Source: Chamaecyparis obtusa (Eukaryota; Streptophyta; Pinopsida; Cupressales; Cupressaceae). Taken from it: 64,000 nucleotides of DNA. This document shows positions 1 to 10,793 of this stretch, piece after piece; position 1 is the first letter of the stretch; each line of letters starts with the position of its first letter. The stretch is taken from NCBI GenBank assembly GCA_027943335.1, contig BSBK01002795.1, forward strand, positions 434,001 to 498,000. The letters run 5' to 3'. The notes beneath the pieces were generated by a model. It saw only the letters and a list, made by a program, of their open reading frames with translations, ran no database searches and was not told where the DNA came from. Position numbers and translations under genes: made by a program.

Positions 1-508
1 GCTGAGAGTGGATGTTAGTGATAAATTGCTGAAACTCTTTAGGGAGACATTTCTTAAGAATTATAGTGATCAATCTAATATCTGTAAGAGTAACATTTAA
101 ACCATTTAACTGAGTTCTAATAGCATCAAACTTGAGTAAAAATTCATCCATTCATTTAAAATTTGTATACCTTAGGTCTTCCAAGTTGTCGTGGAGTTGA
201 ATCTTATGTCATTCGAAGGAGCTGACCTAGGTTTTCTTCAAGATGTTCCATGCTACGTGAGGTTTGGTGCCATGTCCAATCAAGACATAGAGATTGAGAC
301 TAATGAAAAGTCCAATTAGACCGAGTGCTTCATCATTCTTACCTTGCCATGCATCTTTGACAGTTTGAGTAGCAGAGGCAGTTGGTTCAAGAGTCGCATA
401 TGTGGAAACTTCAAGAAAATGTTTAAAACAAAATAGAAAGGAAACATGAGTTTTCCATTGATGATATTTAGAACTTGTTAGTTTGATTTCAGGAATGAGG
501 GTAGACAT
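1..508 (-). pseudogene. copia-type gag remnant
   Basis: Read on the minus strand, 508-227 is an open stretch of 93 codons beginning MSTLIPEIKLTSSKYHQWKT. This is the N-terminal pattern of Ty1/copia gag polyproteins (a substrate-like segment, then Y/N-x-x-W). From about 155 down to 1 the similarity continues in another frame (MDEFLLKFDAIRTQLNGL and onward), the middle of the copia gag (UBN2-like) domain, so a frameshift lies at about 155-226. The gag would package element RNA. No zinc knuckle or pol is in the window; they would lie to the left of position 1. Family assignment is by recognition only. It is clearly broken and probably inert. Confidence 0.7.
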
Positions 509-840
509 CTTAAAGAAATTAATTCCCCTTTAGATGAAATGATCAAAATTGATAAAACACCTTAAAAAAATTAAATAATGAATTAAATGTAAAATTTAGT
601 TAAATGAAAGTAGAAATGGATCAAGATAACCTTTGAAACACAAATTTGATAGAGGAATAAAATTGAGATACTGAATTTAGTTTAAAGTTAACAAGGATCT
701 AAATAGACCAATATAACAATGAACTTTTTGTTAAAACAATTAAAAAATGATTAAAATGTTGTTAAATTTTGAATTTAAATGAACATTAATGATGAAACAA
801 TATTATATAGGGAAATTAGAGAAAAGTACAAGAAATTTGG
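509..840. other. unassigned AT-rich stretch
   Basis: No coding or repeat signal recognised. If the copia gag on the left is read on the minus strand, this is where its 5' leader and primer site would be, but I see no convincing primer site. Confidence 0.4.
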
Positions 841-1242
841 ACCTAATTGACTATTATAACCCCATTTTGAAAAGGGCATGAGGAGCACTATGACACATAA
901 ATAAAGCAAGCTTTATTCAACCAAAAATTCGACCTCATCTGGGGCCTCTGAAGCCTTCAAAATTGAGTTCAAAGTTTTTGTACCCTGTTTCCAAAATAAA
1001 AAAGTTTCAATATCTTCAAAACTAGACTTGATCTAATAATGAAACTTTACAGGTAGGCTGATATGACTAAGATGAACCTCCAACTATGAAATCAAAACAT
1101 TCTGAGATTGTATGACCAACTTACTAAAAATAGAAAGTTTCCATAAATAGCAGCTCTACACAAGATAGCCCTTATTGAAAAGAAACTAGAAATATTTTTG
1201 GGTAATGCAAGATTGCGCTTACACCTAGGATGCTCTTGCATC
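841..1242 (-). repeat. family A LTR fragment, inverted
   Basis: The reverse complement matches the first ~400 bases of the family A LTR: the TGATGCA start, the ATCTTGCATNACCC block, 'CTATTTATGGAAACTTACTA' and the later AATGGGGT segment. It ends at 1242 exactly where the LTR 5' terminus (TGATGCA) would lie, and a family A protease on the plus strand begins immediately. The left end at 841 is an abrupt truncation. It may be a truncated minus-strand LTR insertion or an inversion breakpoint. Confidence 0.8.
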
Positions 1243-2472
1243 AGTTGTAATGTGATTATTGATAGTGGTAGTACTGATAATTTGGTTTCAGAAGAGATGG
1301 TGACAAAGTTGAAGCTCAAGAGGTAGAAACATCCACATCCATATCAAGTTGTCTGTGTGCAGGATGACCACAAATTCATGGTCAGTGAATAGTGTCTAGT
1401 GAAGTGCAAGATTGGTGGGTACCATGATGAGGTACTATGTGATATCATATATATAGAAGCAATGTCATATGTTGTTGGGTAGACCTTGGTAGTTTGACAG
1501 GTGTATTGTACATGATGGTCATGCGAATACCTATTCCTTGATAAAGGATGGAGTGTGACATAAGATAAAACCATTGAAAGAAACATAAGAAAAGGTATGT
1601 GGTAATGGAAGAATGACTTTTGTGGATAGAGGAATTTTTTCATATGGTATGCAACATGAGCATATGTGTTTTACCTTAATTCTAAAGGCTAGGAAAGAGG
1701 AAGTAGAAGATGTACCTATAGAAGTTGCAGAATTATTGAATGTGTTACAAGATATTGTATCCGATAATGTGTTCGATGGATTACCACTAGTAAGAAAGAT
1801 CAGTCATCAGATGGACTTGATTCTATGAGCCAGTTTGCCAAATAAGGTAGCACATAGGATGACAATAGATAAAGTTGAAATAAGTAGTGTTGAAGCTGAG
1901 GATTTTGCAGAACATTTGAAGAATATTCATGAGGAGGTGAGGAAGCACATTACCAAGGTGAATTCATAGTATAAGACTAAGGCAGATGAGAAAAGGAGGC
2001 ATAAGGAATTTCAGGTTGGAGATGAAGTCATGGCTCATTTGTGGAAGGAGCGATTTCCAATTGGTACATATAACAAGCTAAAAATGAAGAACTTTGGGCC
2101 ATGTAAGATATTGAAGAAGCATGATTTAGGAAATGCATATGAAGTAGACTTATCTACTGAACTAAATATTTCACTAGTATTTAACATTTTAGATTTGACA
2201 GAAAATCATGAAGGAGGTGTTGAAGATGAGGTTACTGTAGCATAGTGGAGTATTCTAGCAAGCAGTTCAGATATCAAGGATATTGAGGACATACTGGATA
2301 GTTTTTTTGGGAGAAGCACAAGGAATACGACATATGAAGAATATCTAGTCAAATGGAAAGGATGACCTACTGAAGCTTCATCATGGCTAACAAGGGAGGA
2401 GGTTGACAACCTTGGTTTTCCTCTTCACACCTAAGTCATGACAGGGTCACTTCTCAAATTACCCCAGGTGTC
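1243..2472 (+). pseudogene. family A unit 0: protease, RT stub, integrase C-term, chromodomain
   Basis: This is the leftmost unit of the family A array and lacks gag. Protease: DSGSTDNLVSEEM at about 1261-1300, with the catalytic DSG intact. Then comes the linker before RT (about 1610-1830, up to HQMDLIL). A deletion follows that is larger than in sister units: RT residues join directly to the integrase C-terminal region near 1860. The integrase end (about 1890-2215) keeps the GPY/F signature [10 protein letters not shown] chromodomain follows at about 2276-2430 (IEDILDS, YEEYLVKWKG). Stops at TAG and TGA codons and frameshifts interrupt it. The chromodomain is typical of plant chromoviruses, where it directs integration to heterochromatin. 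Confidence 0.8.
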
Positions 2473-3333
2473 TGATGCAGGAGCATCCTAAGTGTAAGAG
2501 AAATCTTGCATCACCCAAAAATATTTATGGTTTTGTTTTCAATAAGGGTTATCTGGTGTAGAGCTACTATTTATGGAAACTTACTATATTTAATAAGTTG
2601 GTCATATGATCTTAGAATGTTCTGATTTCATAGGTGGAGGTTCATTTTGGTCGTATTAGCTTGCTAGTAAAGTTTTATTGCCAGATCAAGTCTAGTTTTG
2701 AAGATATTAAAAAAATTTGGTATTGGAAATAAGGTACAAAAACTTTGAACTCAGTTTTGAAAGTTTTAGAGGCAACGAATGAGGTCAAAACTTTGGTTGA
2801 TTAAACCTTTCTTGATTTAGGTGGTGTAGAGCACTTCATACCATTTCCAAAATGAGGTCATAATAGTCAATCGGGTCAACGGGTGATGACTTATGATCTC
2901 CAGAAGTTGGGCCACCTAAAATGGTGAAAAATAAATTTCCTTCAAAATTTATGTTTGGGTTTCAAAAGTTGTTTTGAGCTGACTTCAATTTAATAAAATG
3001 AAAAATAAAATAATTCCAAGTTTGCTCGATCTTATTGGCTAAAATTCTGGAACCTTCCCAGGCGGTGGAAAATTGCCTATATAAGGAAGGCTATGGTGCT
3101 GTCTTTGGTAGTTAGGGGTAGTTTTGGGTAGTAGATTTGGGTATTGATTCATGGCTCTGTCCTTTAGAATATTGTAAGGGAATGTCCATGTGGCTTTGCA
3201 TATTGTAATTCTAAAACTTTGTAATTCCACATTTGTGGAGATAATAAGAAGTCCATTTTCTGTTCTTGCATATTGTTGTTGTTTCTTTATTTTTGTTATG
3301 TGTTTGTGGTATTAAGGGGAGCACCCTTCATCA
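2473..3333 (+). repeat. family A LTR (A1)
   Basis: 861 bp, TGATG...CATCA inverted termini. The same length to the base is seen in LTRs A2 and A4. TATA box at 3077-3086; LTR end followed by AG and an initiator-Met-type primer site. It serves as 3' LTR of unit 0 and 5' LTR of unit 1. Confidence 0.85.
3077..3086 (+). promoter_or_regulatory. TATA box of LTR A1
   Basis: CTATATAAGG, conserved in position in LTRs A1-A5 and as CTTTATAAGG in A6; probable LTR core promoter. Confidence 0.6.
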
Positions 3334-3335
3334 AG

Positions 3336-3347
3336 TGGTATCAAAGC
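3336..3347 (+). other. primer binding site, tRNA-iMet type (A1)
   Basis: TGGTATCAAAGC, two bases after the LTR end; one difference from the TGGTATCAGAGC complementary to plant initiator tRNA-Met. Confidence 0.8.
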
Positions 3348-3359
3348 AGGAGTTCTTGA

Positions 3360-3540
3360 GTGTGTAAACAGATCATCGATTGTGAGCCAGTTTGCACCAA
3401 GATTGTGGGTTAGGGTTTCTATGTAAACAAATGGTGGACTATGAGGCAATTTGCACCAGACCTGTGGGTTAGGGTTTTTGTGTAAACAGATTGCTAACTG
3501 TGAGGTAGTTTGCACTAGGACTATAGTGAAGGTTTTTCGA
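3360..3540 (+). repeat. 60-bp leader tandem repeat, 3 copies
   Basis: Three copies with 60-bp spacing, each carrying TGTAAACA, a GTTTGCAC block and GGGTTAGGGTTT. The same repeat occupies the leader of every family A unit, with 2 or 3 copies. Confidence 0.8.
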
Positions 3541-3674
3541 GAAGCATGAAAATGCCTCCACAAAGGGAATGTGGTAGAATAGCTGGTGTTGTAACACCTG
3601 AGGTTAGGGAAATGTAGAGACAAGTGTGAGCATTGTAAGAGGAGATTCACAGAGGAATGAATCTTAATATTAGA
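3541..3674 (+). pseudogene. family A unit 1 gag, 5' part
   Basis: The gag start ATGCCTCCACAAAGGGAA lies at 3552. The coding sequence runs to the point where element B is inserted and resumes at 25,714 in the same order. A TAG in place of a Gln codon is visible shortly after the start. Confidence 0.75.
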
Positions 3675-4783
3675 TGATGAGTCAAGTTTATGGAATTTTT
3701 TGTTTATGATTTTCTAAGTTCATACTTAAATATCTAGATTAATGAATGTTATGAAAAAATTTGGTATCTTTCTTTTCTAGCTTTAATGGGTAGACCTCCT
3801 ACAGCCGTATGATAAGGCTACATTAAAATAGGAAAACTTATTATAATCTCTGTCTTGGATTTGTGTTGTGGATTTTGTTATGTTAACATTTTGCAGGAGA
3901 AGAATAAGTCAACAAGGAGCATGGACTCAAGGATGATTTGGTCTTTTAAGGTAGATAACTATTTCAAATTTCATCATAGCTCCACTCCTTCCATAACTTT
4001 GTAGTTGCTAATTCGGTCCAAGTCAATCTAGTTACCAAGCATTCCTATATTTTTGAAGCACTAAATATGGCTTATCTTCTTACATAAATGATGTTGTCAT
4101 TCCTGTAACTGAAGTTGTTATGCTATGTAATAAAGGACCTAGTTTGTAGGAGTTCTATTTTTCTTAGTTTCTTTTAAATAAGCTGAAACTTATGATTCTA
4201 GGCTAGTTAGATGTTTTGAGGAATTAATACTGTAATCCAACAATAAAGTAAAATACTTTGATATCCTATATTGTATCTATGTTTTGTTGAATGAATATAT
4301 GATAGTTCCTTATTTCAATCTCTGAGTTATAATTCATTCATACTTCCATGGGGGCCCACATGGGAGGTGAATTCCCTATTCATGCTTAAGTAGTATTCAA
4401 TTAAGCTTCTTGAAGTTGTTAAGTACCATTTCTCCTATAGCCACTAGTATAAGAACCATTGACTATTTCCTGTAGCATAGGTTTACTTTTCAAGCATTAT
4501 CTATATACTGTTAAGTTTTTTCTTCAAGATGAGAGTTAATCTATAGTTTCTATTTCTAGTATAAATCTCCTGTAGCAATAGCTTTTACTTTAGTAGTGAT
4601 GACTATTGAGAAGAACTAAAGCATAAACTTTGCAGCCATCATCTCAAGTTCACATTCCTGGATTGATACATTTAGTGAAGTCTAGCATGATGTTCTAACT
4701 AGATACATGATTATTTTCAGCAATAAATCATTGTTAAAGGATGTCCAATCCTTGAGTCACTAGAATATTATTCTAACCAGTCA
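3675..4783 (+). repeat. 5' LTR of element B
   Basis: 1,109 bp, TGATGAG...CCAGTCA. It matches 24,167-25,713 closely except that it lacks the TA-rich block (after about 3730) present in the 3' copy. Confidence 0.85.
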
Positions 4784-4787
4784 TTTT

Positions 4788-4805
4788 TGGCACTGCTGTC
4801 AGGGA
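4788..4805 (+). other. primer binding site of B, tRNA-Asp type
   Basis: TGGCACTGCTGTCAGGGA differs at five positions, four of them C/G to T/A, from the TGGCGCCGTTGCCGGGGA site used by Athila-type elements. Confidence 0.6.
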
Positions 4806-4998
4806 TGGTGTCAATTTAGTTTGACCTAGAAGTTATTAAGTTAGTTTTCATTCTGCATAATTTTGCATGCATAGATGTAGGGATCATCTTGGGTGATTCC
4901 TATCTAACCTTAATCAGGGAGGACTATTTGAGGTTTTCAATCCAACCTTTGAGGAATCCCAATTAGAAAACCCATAAGAAGAAGAACCGTTTGAGAAT

Positions 4999-6350
4999 AT
5001 GTTTGTTGATGCTTATGATCACTTGTCTTCACCACCATCATCTGAAGAGTCTCTCCATTTAAATGCCCTCTTTTCTTGCCCAGAATATCTAGATAACATA
5101 ATGGCTCATCCTACTTTCCCTTTTCCTATTCCTACTCAGCAAGGTAACCAAAATCTGAAGAATATTCCAGTAGCCGCACTTCCTAAATTCTATGGACTCA
5201 TCACAAAGGATCCAAAGACTTTCCTCTTTGAATTTGATGTCCTCTACAGAAGCTATGACTACACCACTAATGACCATAAACTCAAATTATTTTCTTCCAC
5301 TTTAAAGGAGGCTTCTCTACGGTGGTTTATGAGTTTGGGTATTGATGTTGTAGCAAATTGGAATTCAATGTGCATCATGTTTCTTGAGAAGTATAAAGAT
5401 TATTGTAGAGGATGAGACTTAAAGGGAGATGACATATTTAAAATGTCACAGAAGGAAGATAAAACTTTGGAAGATTATGTCTCAAGGTTTATGTTCAGCT
5501 TGCAACGTAACAAACAACATGAGCTGAATGAAGAATCTCAAAAGCATTTATTTTTGAGAGGTGTGAATGATGGGAGCATAGAGGCCCTTGACCTTATGGC
5601 AGGGGGACTCAAAAGACATGGGATGACTTAAAGAGCATATGTCTAAACTATTCTAGAGCTACTTTCAAGAAAGGAAGAGGCTTGAGAGCTTTGCCTCATA
5701 ATTCCAATGGTGCAGGGGTGTCCAAAATGGAACTATCCAATCTATTGTTAGATTTCAAGAAAGACATCATTAATGATGTCACTACTTAGTTGGACACAAT
5801 GTAGGTAAGGAGAAAGAAATATAAAGTTGATGCAATGTTAGCAGAGTACTATCCACACTGTAGGGAGAAGAAAAAGAATTATCAGTGTAAGTCTATTGCA
5901 AGCTTGGAGTCCCAACCAATGCCTACTAAGTTCAAAGCTATTGATGAGAATGGAGAGGTGCTCTTAATTTCCTAGCAAAGGCCATGGGCTTAGAGACCAA
6001 GTATTCCCAAAGATCCTCTTCAAAATTTTAATAATAATAATTCATAGAAAAATCAACAACATAGTGGATTTAGTGGGTATAATAGTTGGCAGCAGTCTCA
6101 GTAAGGTTGGAAATAACCTCAGCAACACTAGTAGTAGCATCAACAGAATTAGCAAAAACCTTAGCAAGGTTGACAATAGCATTAGCCAGGATGGAAAAAA
6201 TCTCAACAGGGTTGGTGACAACCTCAACAACCTTGGCAGTAGCCCTAGCAGGGGTGGCAACAACCACACAATTGGATGAACCAATCAAACCAGCCAACTT
6301 TGATGTCACCACCTCAATAGTAAGCTTTGATGCCTCCTCTTGTAGCTAAT
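4999..6350 (+). pseudogene. element B gag
   Basis: 4999-5631 is one frame with a single TGA at 5413-5415 (likely from CGA). It encodes the capsid-like core: LPKFYGLITKDPKTFLFEFD, SLRWFM, FLEKYKDYCRG, then the EDYVSRF helix, as in Athila/Tat gag proteins. After a frameshift near 5620 the protein continues. A zinc-knuckle-like stretch near 5847-5895 reads YYPHCREKKKNYQC, with Tyr where the family has Cys, consistent with G-to-A change. A Gln/Trp/Pro-rich tail follows (6080-6290). The start at 4999 is the first Met of the frame; upstream codons are stops. It would form the RNA-packaging particle; broken here. Confidence 0.8.
6080..6290 (+). repeat. Gln/Trp/Pro peptide-repeat region in B gag
   Basis: Degenerate tandem 'GWxQPQQ' codons (tgg, cag, cct runs), with many CAG codons now TAG. 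This produces long spurious open frames on both strands that are not genes. Confidence 0.6.
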
Positions 6351-6599
6351 ACTACTTCCCCTAAATAGACAAAATTCCCTGCTCAGCCTACTCCTAATCC
6401 CAACAATGCTAAACCAACAATGCTGCAGCAGATCTATGTGATTTCCCTAAATAATATCTATTTAAGATCTGGCACGACTCTTCCTCCTCCATAGTAGCCT
6501 ATCATTACCAAATTTGAGGATGCCTGGAAAAAACCAACTAAGGTACCAGTCAACACTACTGCTCCTGCAGCACAAGAAACCCCATTTCCTCATAGGTTG

Positions 6600-7045
6600 G
6601 AGGAGCAAGTTAAGCCAGTGAAAAATAAAGCAGTGTTGGATTTTCTTGCCCAACTAAAGTAAATGATAGTAAAGATTCCCCTGTTAGATTCCATAAAGGA
6701 AGTACCTCCATATACTAAAGCCATCAAGAAAACTTGTATCAAGCAGCCTATGAGAAAGAAAAAAGATCCTAAAACCATACATGTCCTAGGCCAGTTATCT
6801 GATCTAATGTTGAAGAAATTGACAGTTCCCAAGTATTCTGATCCTAGTAGCCCTATGGTTATAGTCACTATTCAAGGAATGCAAGTCCAAAATTCTCTAG
6901 TTGACTTAGGTGCATCCATAAACTTCATGACCAAGGAAGTAATGTCTCAATTGCATATCATCGGTCTTAGGGAAACTTTAGCCATCCTTCAGCTTGCTGA
7001 TAGTTCCACCATTACACCTGATGCGATGGTAGAGGATGTAATAGT
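6600..7045 (+). pseudogene. element B protease, N-terminal half
   Basis: Frame 6663-7045 encodes the linker (IPLLDSIKEVPPY, HVLGQLSDLMLKKL) and the retropepsin-like core with LVDLGASINFMTKEV; the active-site Asp codon is at 6903-6905. The family motif is often D-S/L-G-A. Compound C interrupts it at 7046, after EDVIVV, and the protein resumes at 17,441. It would cleave the Gag-Pol polyprotein. Confidence 0.8.
7041..7045 (+). other. target-site duplication of C, left
   Basis: ATAGT, repeated exactly at 17441-17445. Confidence 0.8.
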
Positions 7046-8080
7046 TGTATGCACCCTAAAATGGTTGCCTAGACTTTGGGACCCCATTTAGCAATTTATC
7101 AAATCCCTAAATCAATATTTTCAAAAATCAACATTTTTCAGCTCAATATCAATTTTCTTGATCAAGTCCTATTTTATCATTTTTGATTATTCCTTGGGCT
7201 AACCATTTTATTCTAAAGTTTTTATTTATTTAAAAGGAATATTTCATCCCCTTTTAATAAATAAAAAGCCCCACCTTTTCCTCTTATCCTAAGTTGCAAA
7301 AATAAAGCATTATTCCTATTTTATAAAAAGGAGAAAAGTACTTTTTGTCTCATATAGACACAAAAGTCAACTCTTATTTTCTCATTGGAAGATACTTGTG
7401 CACATGCATTGCTCCTTTTTGATGCTCCACCATTGATTAAGTCATTTGCCTCTTAATCTCCATGGTCCATTCCTTTTTATTTCCTATAAAAGGAGAGCTC
7501 TCTTCCTCACATATAGAGATCCATTCATGTTTTCTGCTAATGTTATGTTGTAGGTTTTCTAGGTTATTTGGAGCTCTTTGAAGACATCCTTCCATCGAAG
7601 CTTTGAAGACATTGTTGTTGCATTTCATTTAATTTACTTTCATAGTTGCATAATCATGACATTTTTAGTATCGATTTTCTTTATGCTATAGATTAATCTC
7701 ACATAGCTTAATTAGGAGGGATTTGTAACACTTGTACTCTCCTTTCATAGTCTAATTTGCACTTTCCTTTCAAAGATTAGATTTCTTTCCAAACATTGCA
7801 TTGTTATCATTTAGCTTAGCTTGCATCTTCATTCTTAGTTTACTTGCATTGCATTTCCATTTAGATTCTTGGAGATATTGGCACCCTTGCCCTTGTCTTC
7901 ACTTGAATATCTCATTGTGTGGTTGACTAGTAAGGTCACAAGTTTACTAGCTCTAGCTAAGAGCAATTTTACACTCTTGCAACTCCATACATAAAGAGCT
8001 ATGGATCAATTTTTGAGACCTCATTCTTGAGTGTTTTTTATTGTAAGGATTCATAGAAGTGAACTACTTTTATGTGTACA
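7046..8080 (+). repeat. C-family LTR 1 (+), variant alpha
   Basis: 1,035 bp, TGTATGCACCC...GTGTACA; TATA-like CTATAAAAGG at 7484-7493. Variant alpha markers: AGCTCAATATC near 7140, CACATATAGAGAT near 7508, ACAAGTTTACTAGC near 7940. Confidence 0.85.
7484..7493 (+). promoter_or_regulatory. TATA box of C LTR 1
   Basis: CTATAAAAGG; the same site occurs at 16847-16856 and, inverted, at 8695-8704 and 11371-11380. Confidence 0.55.
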
Positions 8081-8110
8081 TTTTTGGTGCCCCATGGTGG
8101 GGGCCAAAAA
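8081..8110. other. primer-site palindrome joining two LTRs
   Basis: TTTTTGG followed by GCCCCA, a three-base loop, then TGGGGGCCAAAAA: a near-perfect hairpin. The left half matches the Lys-type primer site (TGGYGCCCACCGTGGGG, 8085-8102). The right half is the start of the same sequence inverted. Each side continues as a 1,035-bp LTR in opposite orientation. Confidence 0.75.
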
Positions 8111-9145
8111 TGTACACACAAAATAGTGCACTTCTATGGATCATTACAATCAAGAACACTCAAGAATGAGGTCTCAAACATCGATCCATAGCTCTCTATG
8201 TATAGAGTTGCAAGATTGTAAATTTTCTCTCAGCTAGAGCTATGAAGCTAATGACCTTGTTATTCCACCACACAATAAGAGATTCAAGTGAAAACAAGGG
8301 CAAGAGTGCCAATATCCACAAGAATCAAAGGAAATGTAATGCAAGAAAGCTACGAATGAAGATGCAAGCTAAGCTAAATGATAACAATGCAATGCTTGAA
8401 AGGAAATCTAATCTATGAAAGGAAAGTGCAAACTAGACTATGAAAGGAAAGTACAAGTCTTACAATCCCTCCTAATTAAGCTATGTGAGACTAATCTATT
8501 GCATAAAGGAAAATCTATACTAAGAATGCCATGATTATGCAACTATGAAAGAAAACTAAATGAAATGCAACAACAATGTCTTCAAAGCTTGGATGCAATG
8601 ACATCTTCAAAGAGCTCCAAATAACCTAGAAAATCTACAACATAACATTAGCATAAAACATGAATGGATCTCCACAAATGAGGAAGAGAGCCCTCCTTTT
8701 ATAGGAAATGAAAAGCAATGGACCATGGAGATTAAGAGGCAAAAGACTTAATCAACTGTGGAGCATCAAAGAAGAGAAATCTATGTGCACAAATATCCTC
8801 CAATGAGAAAATAAAAGTTGACTTTTGTGTCCATATGAGACAAAAAGTGCTTTTTCCCTTTTTTTATAAAATAGGAATAAATCTTTATTTGTGCAACTTA
8901 GGATAAGATGAAAGAGTGGGGATTTTTATTTTTTAAAAGGGGAGGAAATGCTCCTTTTAAATAAATAAAGACTTTATATAAAATGGTTAGCCCATAGAAT
9001 AAATGAATAAATGATAAAATAGGATTTGATCAAGAAAATTGATATAATTGATAAAATGCTGATTTTTAAAAAATATTGATCCAAAGATTTGATAAATTGC
9101 TAAATGGGGGCCCAAAGTCTAGGCGACCATTTTAGGATGCATACA
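8111..9145 (-). repeat. C-family LTR 2 (-), variant beta
   Basis: 1,035 bp, inverted; starts TGTACACAC and ends GATGCATACA on the plus strand. Beta markers: inverted ATCAATTATATC near 9040 and inverted CATTTGTGGAGATCC near 8670, shared with LTR 5 and not with the neighbouring LTR 1. Confidence 0.85.
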
Positions 9146-9885
9146 TTTTAATGTTTTAATGTTTTAATGTTTTAATCAAAATCTGAGTTAATCTTGATAG
9201 TCAAAATCGCATTTCAAAATTTCACCGTCTTCTGCACAGTTGGCTGACCATTTGAGGCCTGATCCTTCGATCTTTGTTGGGGCATCTTAATTTCTTCACC
9301 CCCATCTCTTTCAAACTCCTAGTCTCTCATTCATTATCACTCACTTCATTTCTCTAAGGTTTGACTTAATTTTTATTCTATATCTTTCCCAGTCAAACCT
9401 AGTCAACCTAGGGCATGTTTTCACTGCCTGATGGTTATTCTATTGTCCTATTCCTCGACTATGATTTATAGTGCCTTGATCAAGTTTATCAATTTTATAT
9501 TCTCCTCTACCTGATATTGATTTTGATTTTGAGGGGGTAGTACCTATCAACTTTTATCTTTGATTCCGCTTTATCATTCAGCTCAGCTTGAGATTCTTAT
9601 TTGGAGACTTGATTATCACCTAGCAGTGACAGTGGTGATTTTGACTTTCAATTTTTATCTCCTATTTTTTAGACTTGATTATTGCCTACTAGCGATGGTG
9701 ATAGTTTTGTCTAAGGCTTCATTTGCACCTAGTAGCGATGGTGTTGGTCTTGTCTTTCAACTTATTTTTGTCCTGATGTGTTCCCAAAATGAACACACAT
9801 CTGGGTTGTTTTGTGATCCCAAATTGATTTCACATTTCAATTCTTCTTTGACTGCATGTGTTCCTGAAATGATCACACATTAGTC
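9146..9885 (+). other. C-family 3' untranslated region (+)
   Basis: Non-coding. Begins with a short TTTTAATG repeat (9146-9178), then sequence matching 15,680-16,390 and, inverted, 11,829-12,560. It contains several CCTAGCAGTGAYGGTGGTGATTT-like units (9610-9760). The 107-codon open frame within it has no support. Confidence 0.7.
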
Positions 9886-9898
9886 AAAGAGGGGAAAA
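9886..9898 (+). other. polypurine tract (+)
   Basis: AAAGAGGGGAAAA directly before the LTR start TGTATGC; same at 16393-16405 and inverted at 11816-11828. Confidence 0.8.
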
Positions 9899-10793
9899 TG
9901 TATGCACCCTAAAATGGTCGCCTAAACTTTGGGCCCCCATTCAACAATTTATCAAATCTCTGAATCAATATTTTTTAAAAATCAGCATTTTATCAATTAT
10001 ATCAATTTCTTTGATCAAATTGTATGTTATCATTTATTCAATTATTCCTTGGGTTAGCCATTTTATCCTAAATCTTTATTTATTTAAAAGAAATATTTCC
10101 TGCCCTTTTATTAAATAAAAAGCCCGCACTTTTCATCTTATCATAAGTTGCACAAATAAAGCATTATTCCTATTTTAAAAAAAGAGAAAAAACACTTTTT
10201 GTCTTATATGGACACAAAAGTCAACTCTTATTTTCTCATTCAAGGATCTTTTCACACATGGATTGTTTTTTTTTTATGCTCCACTTTTGATTAAGTCTTT
10301 TGCCTCTTAATCTCCATGGTCCATTCCTTTTCATTTCCTATAAAAAGAGGGCTCACTTCCTCATTTGTAGATATCCATTCATGTTTTATGCTAATGTTAT
10401 GTTGTAGGTTTTCTAGGTCATTTGGAGCTCTTTAAAGACATCCTTGCATCGAAGCTTTGAAGATATTGTTGTTGCATTTCATTTAGTTTGCTTTCATAGT
10501 TGCATAATCATGGCATTCTTAGTATAGATTTTCTTTATGGTATAGATTAATCTCACATAGCTTAATTAGGAGGGATTTGTAACACTTGTACTCTCCTTTC
10601 ATAGTCTAATTTGCACTTTCCTTTCATAGATTAGATTTCCTTTCAAGCATTGCATTGTTATCATTTAGCTTATCTTGCATCCTCATTCTTAGTTTACTTG
10701 CATTGCATTTTCATTTAGATTCTTGGAGAGATTGGCACTCTTTCCCTTGTCTTCACTTGAATCTCTTATTGTGTGGTTGACTAGCAAGGTCAC
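9899..10793 (+). repeat. C-family LTR 3 (+), truncated, beta/alpha mosaic
   Basis: Starts TGTATGCACCC and stops at CTAGCAAGGTCAC, about 140 bp short of full length, where it meets an inverted LTR. The first ~460 bp carry beta markers (ATCAATTATATC; CATTTGTAGATATCC); from about 10,390 it follows alpha (TATGTTGTAGGTTTTCT, CATCGAAGC, TTTGTAACACTTG). Confidence 0.75.

Noticed and set aside
3400..3480. Interstitial telomere repeat (GGGTTAGGGTTT)
   Set aside because: Only one unit per 60-bp leader repeat, never tandem TTTAGGG.
6042..6349. Overlapping open frames of 71-87 codons on both strands
   Set aside because: Shadows of the Gln/Trp/Pro-repeat tail of element B gag.
9560..9883. 107-codon plus-strand open frame
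   Set aside because: Falls in the C-family 3' untranslated region; other copies of that region do not keep it open.
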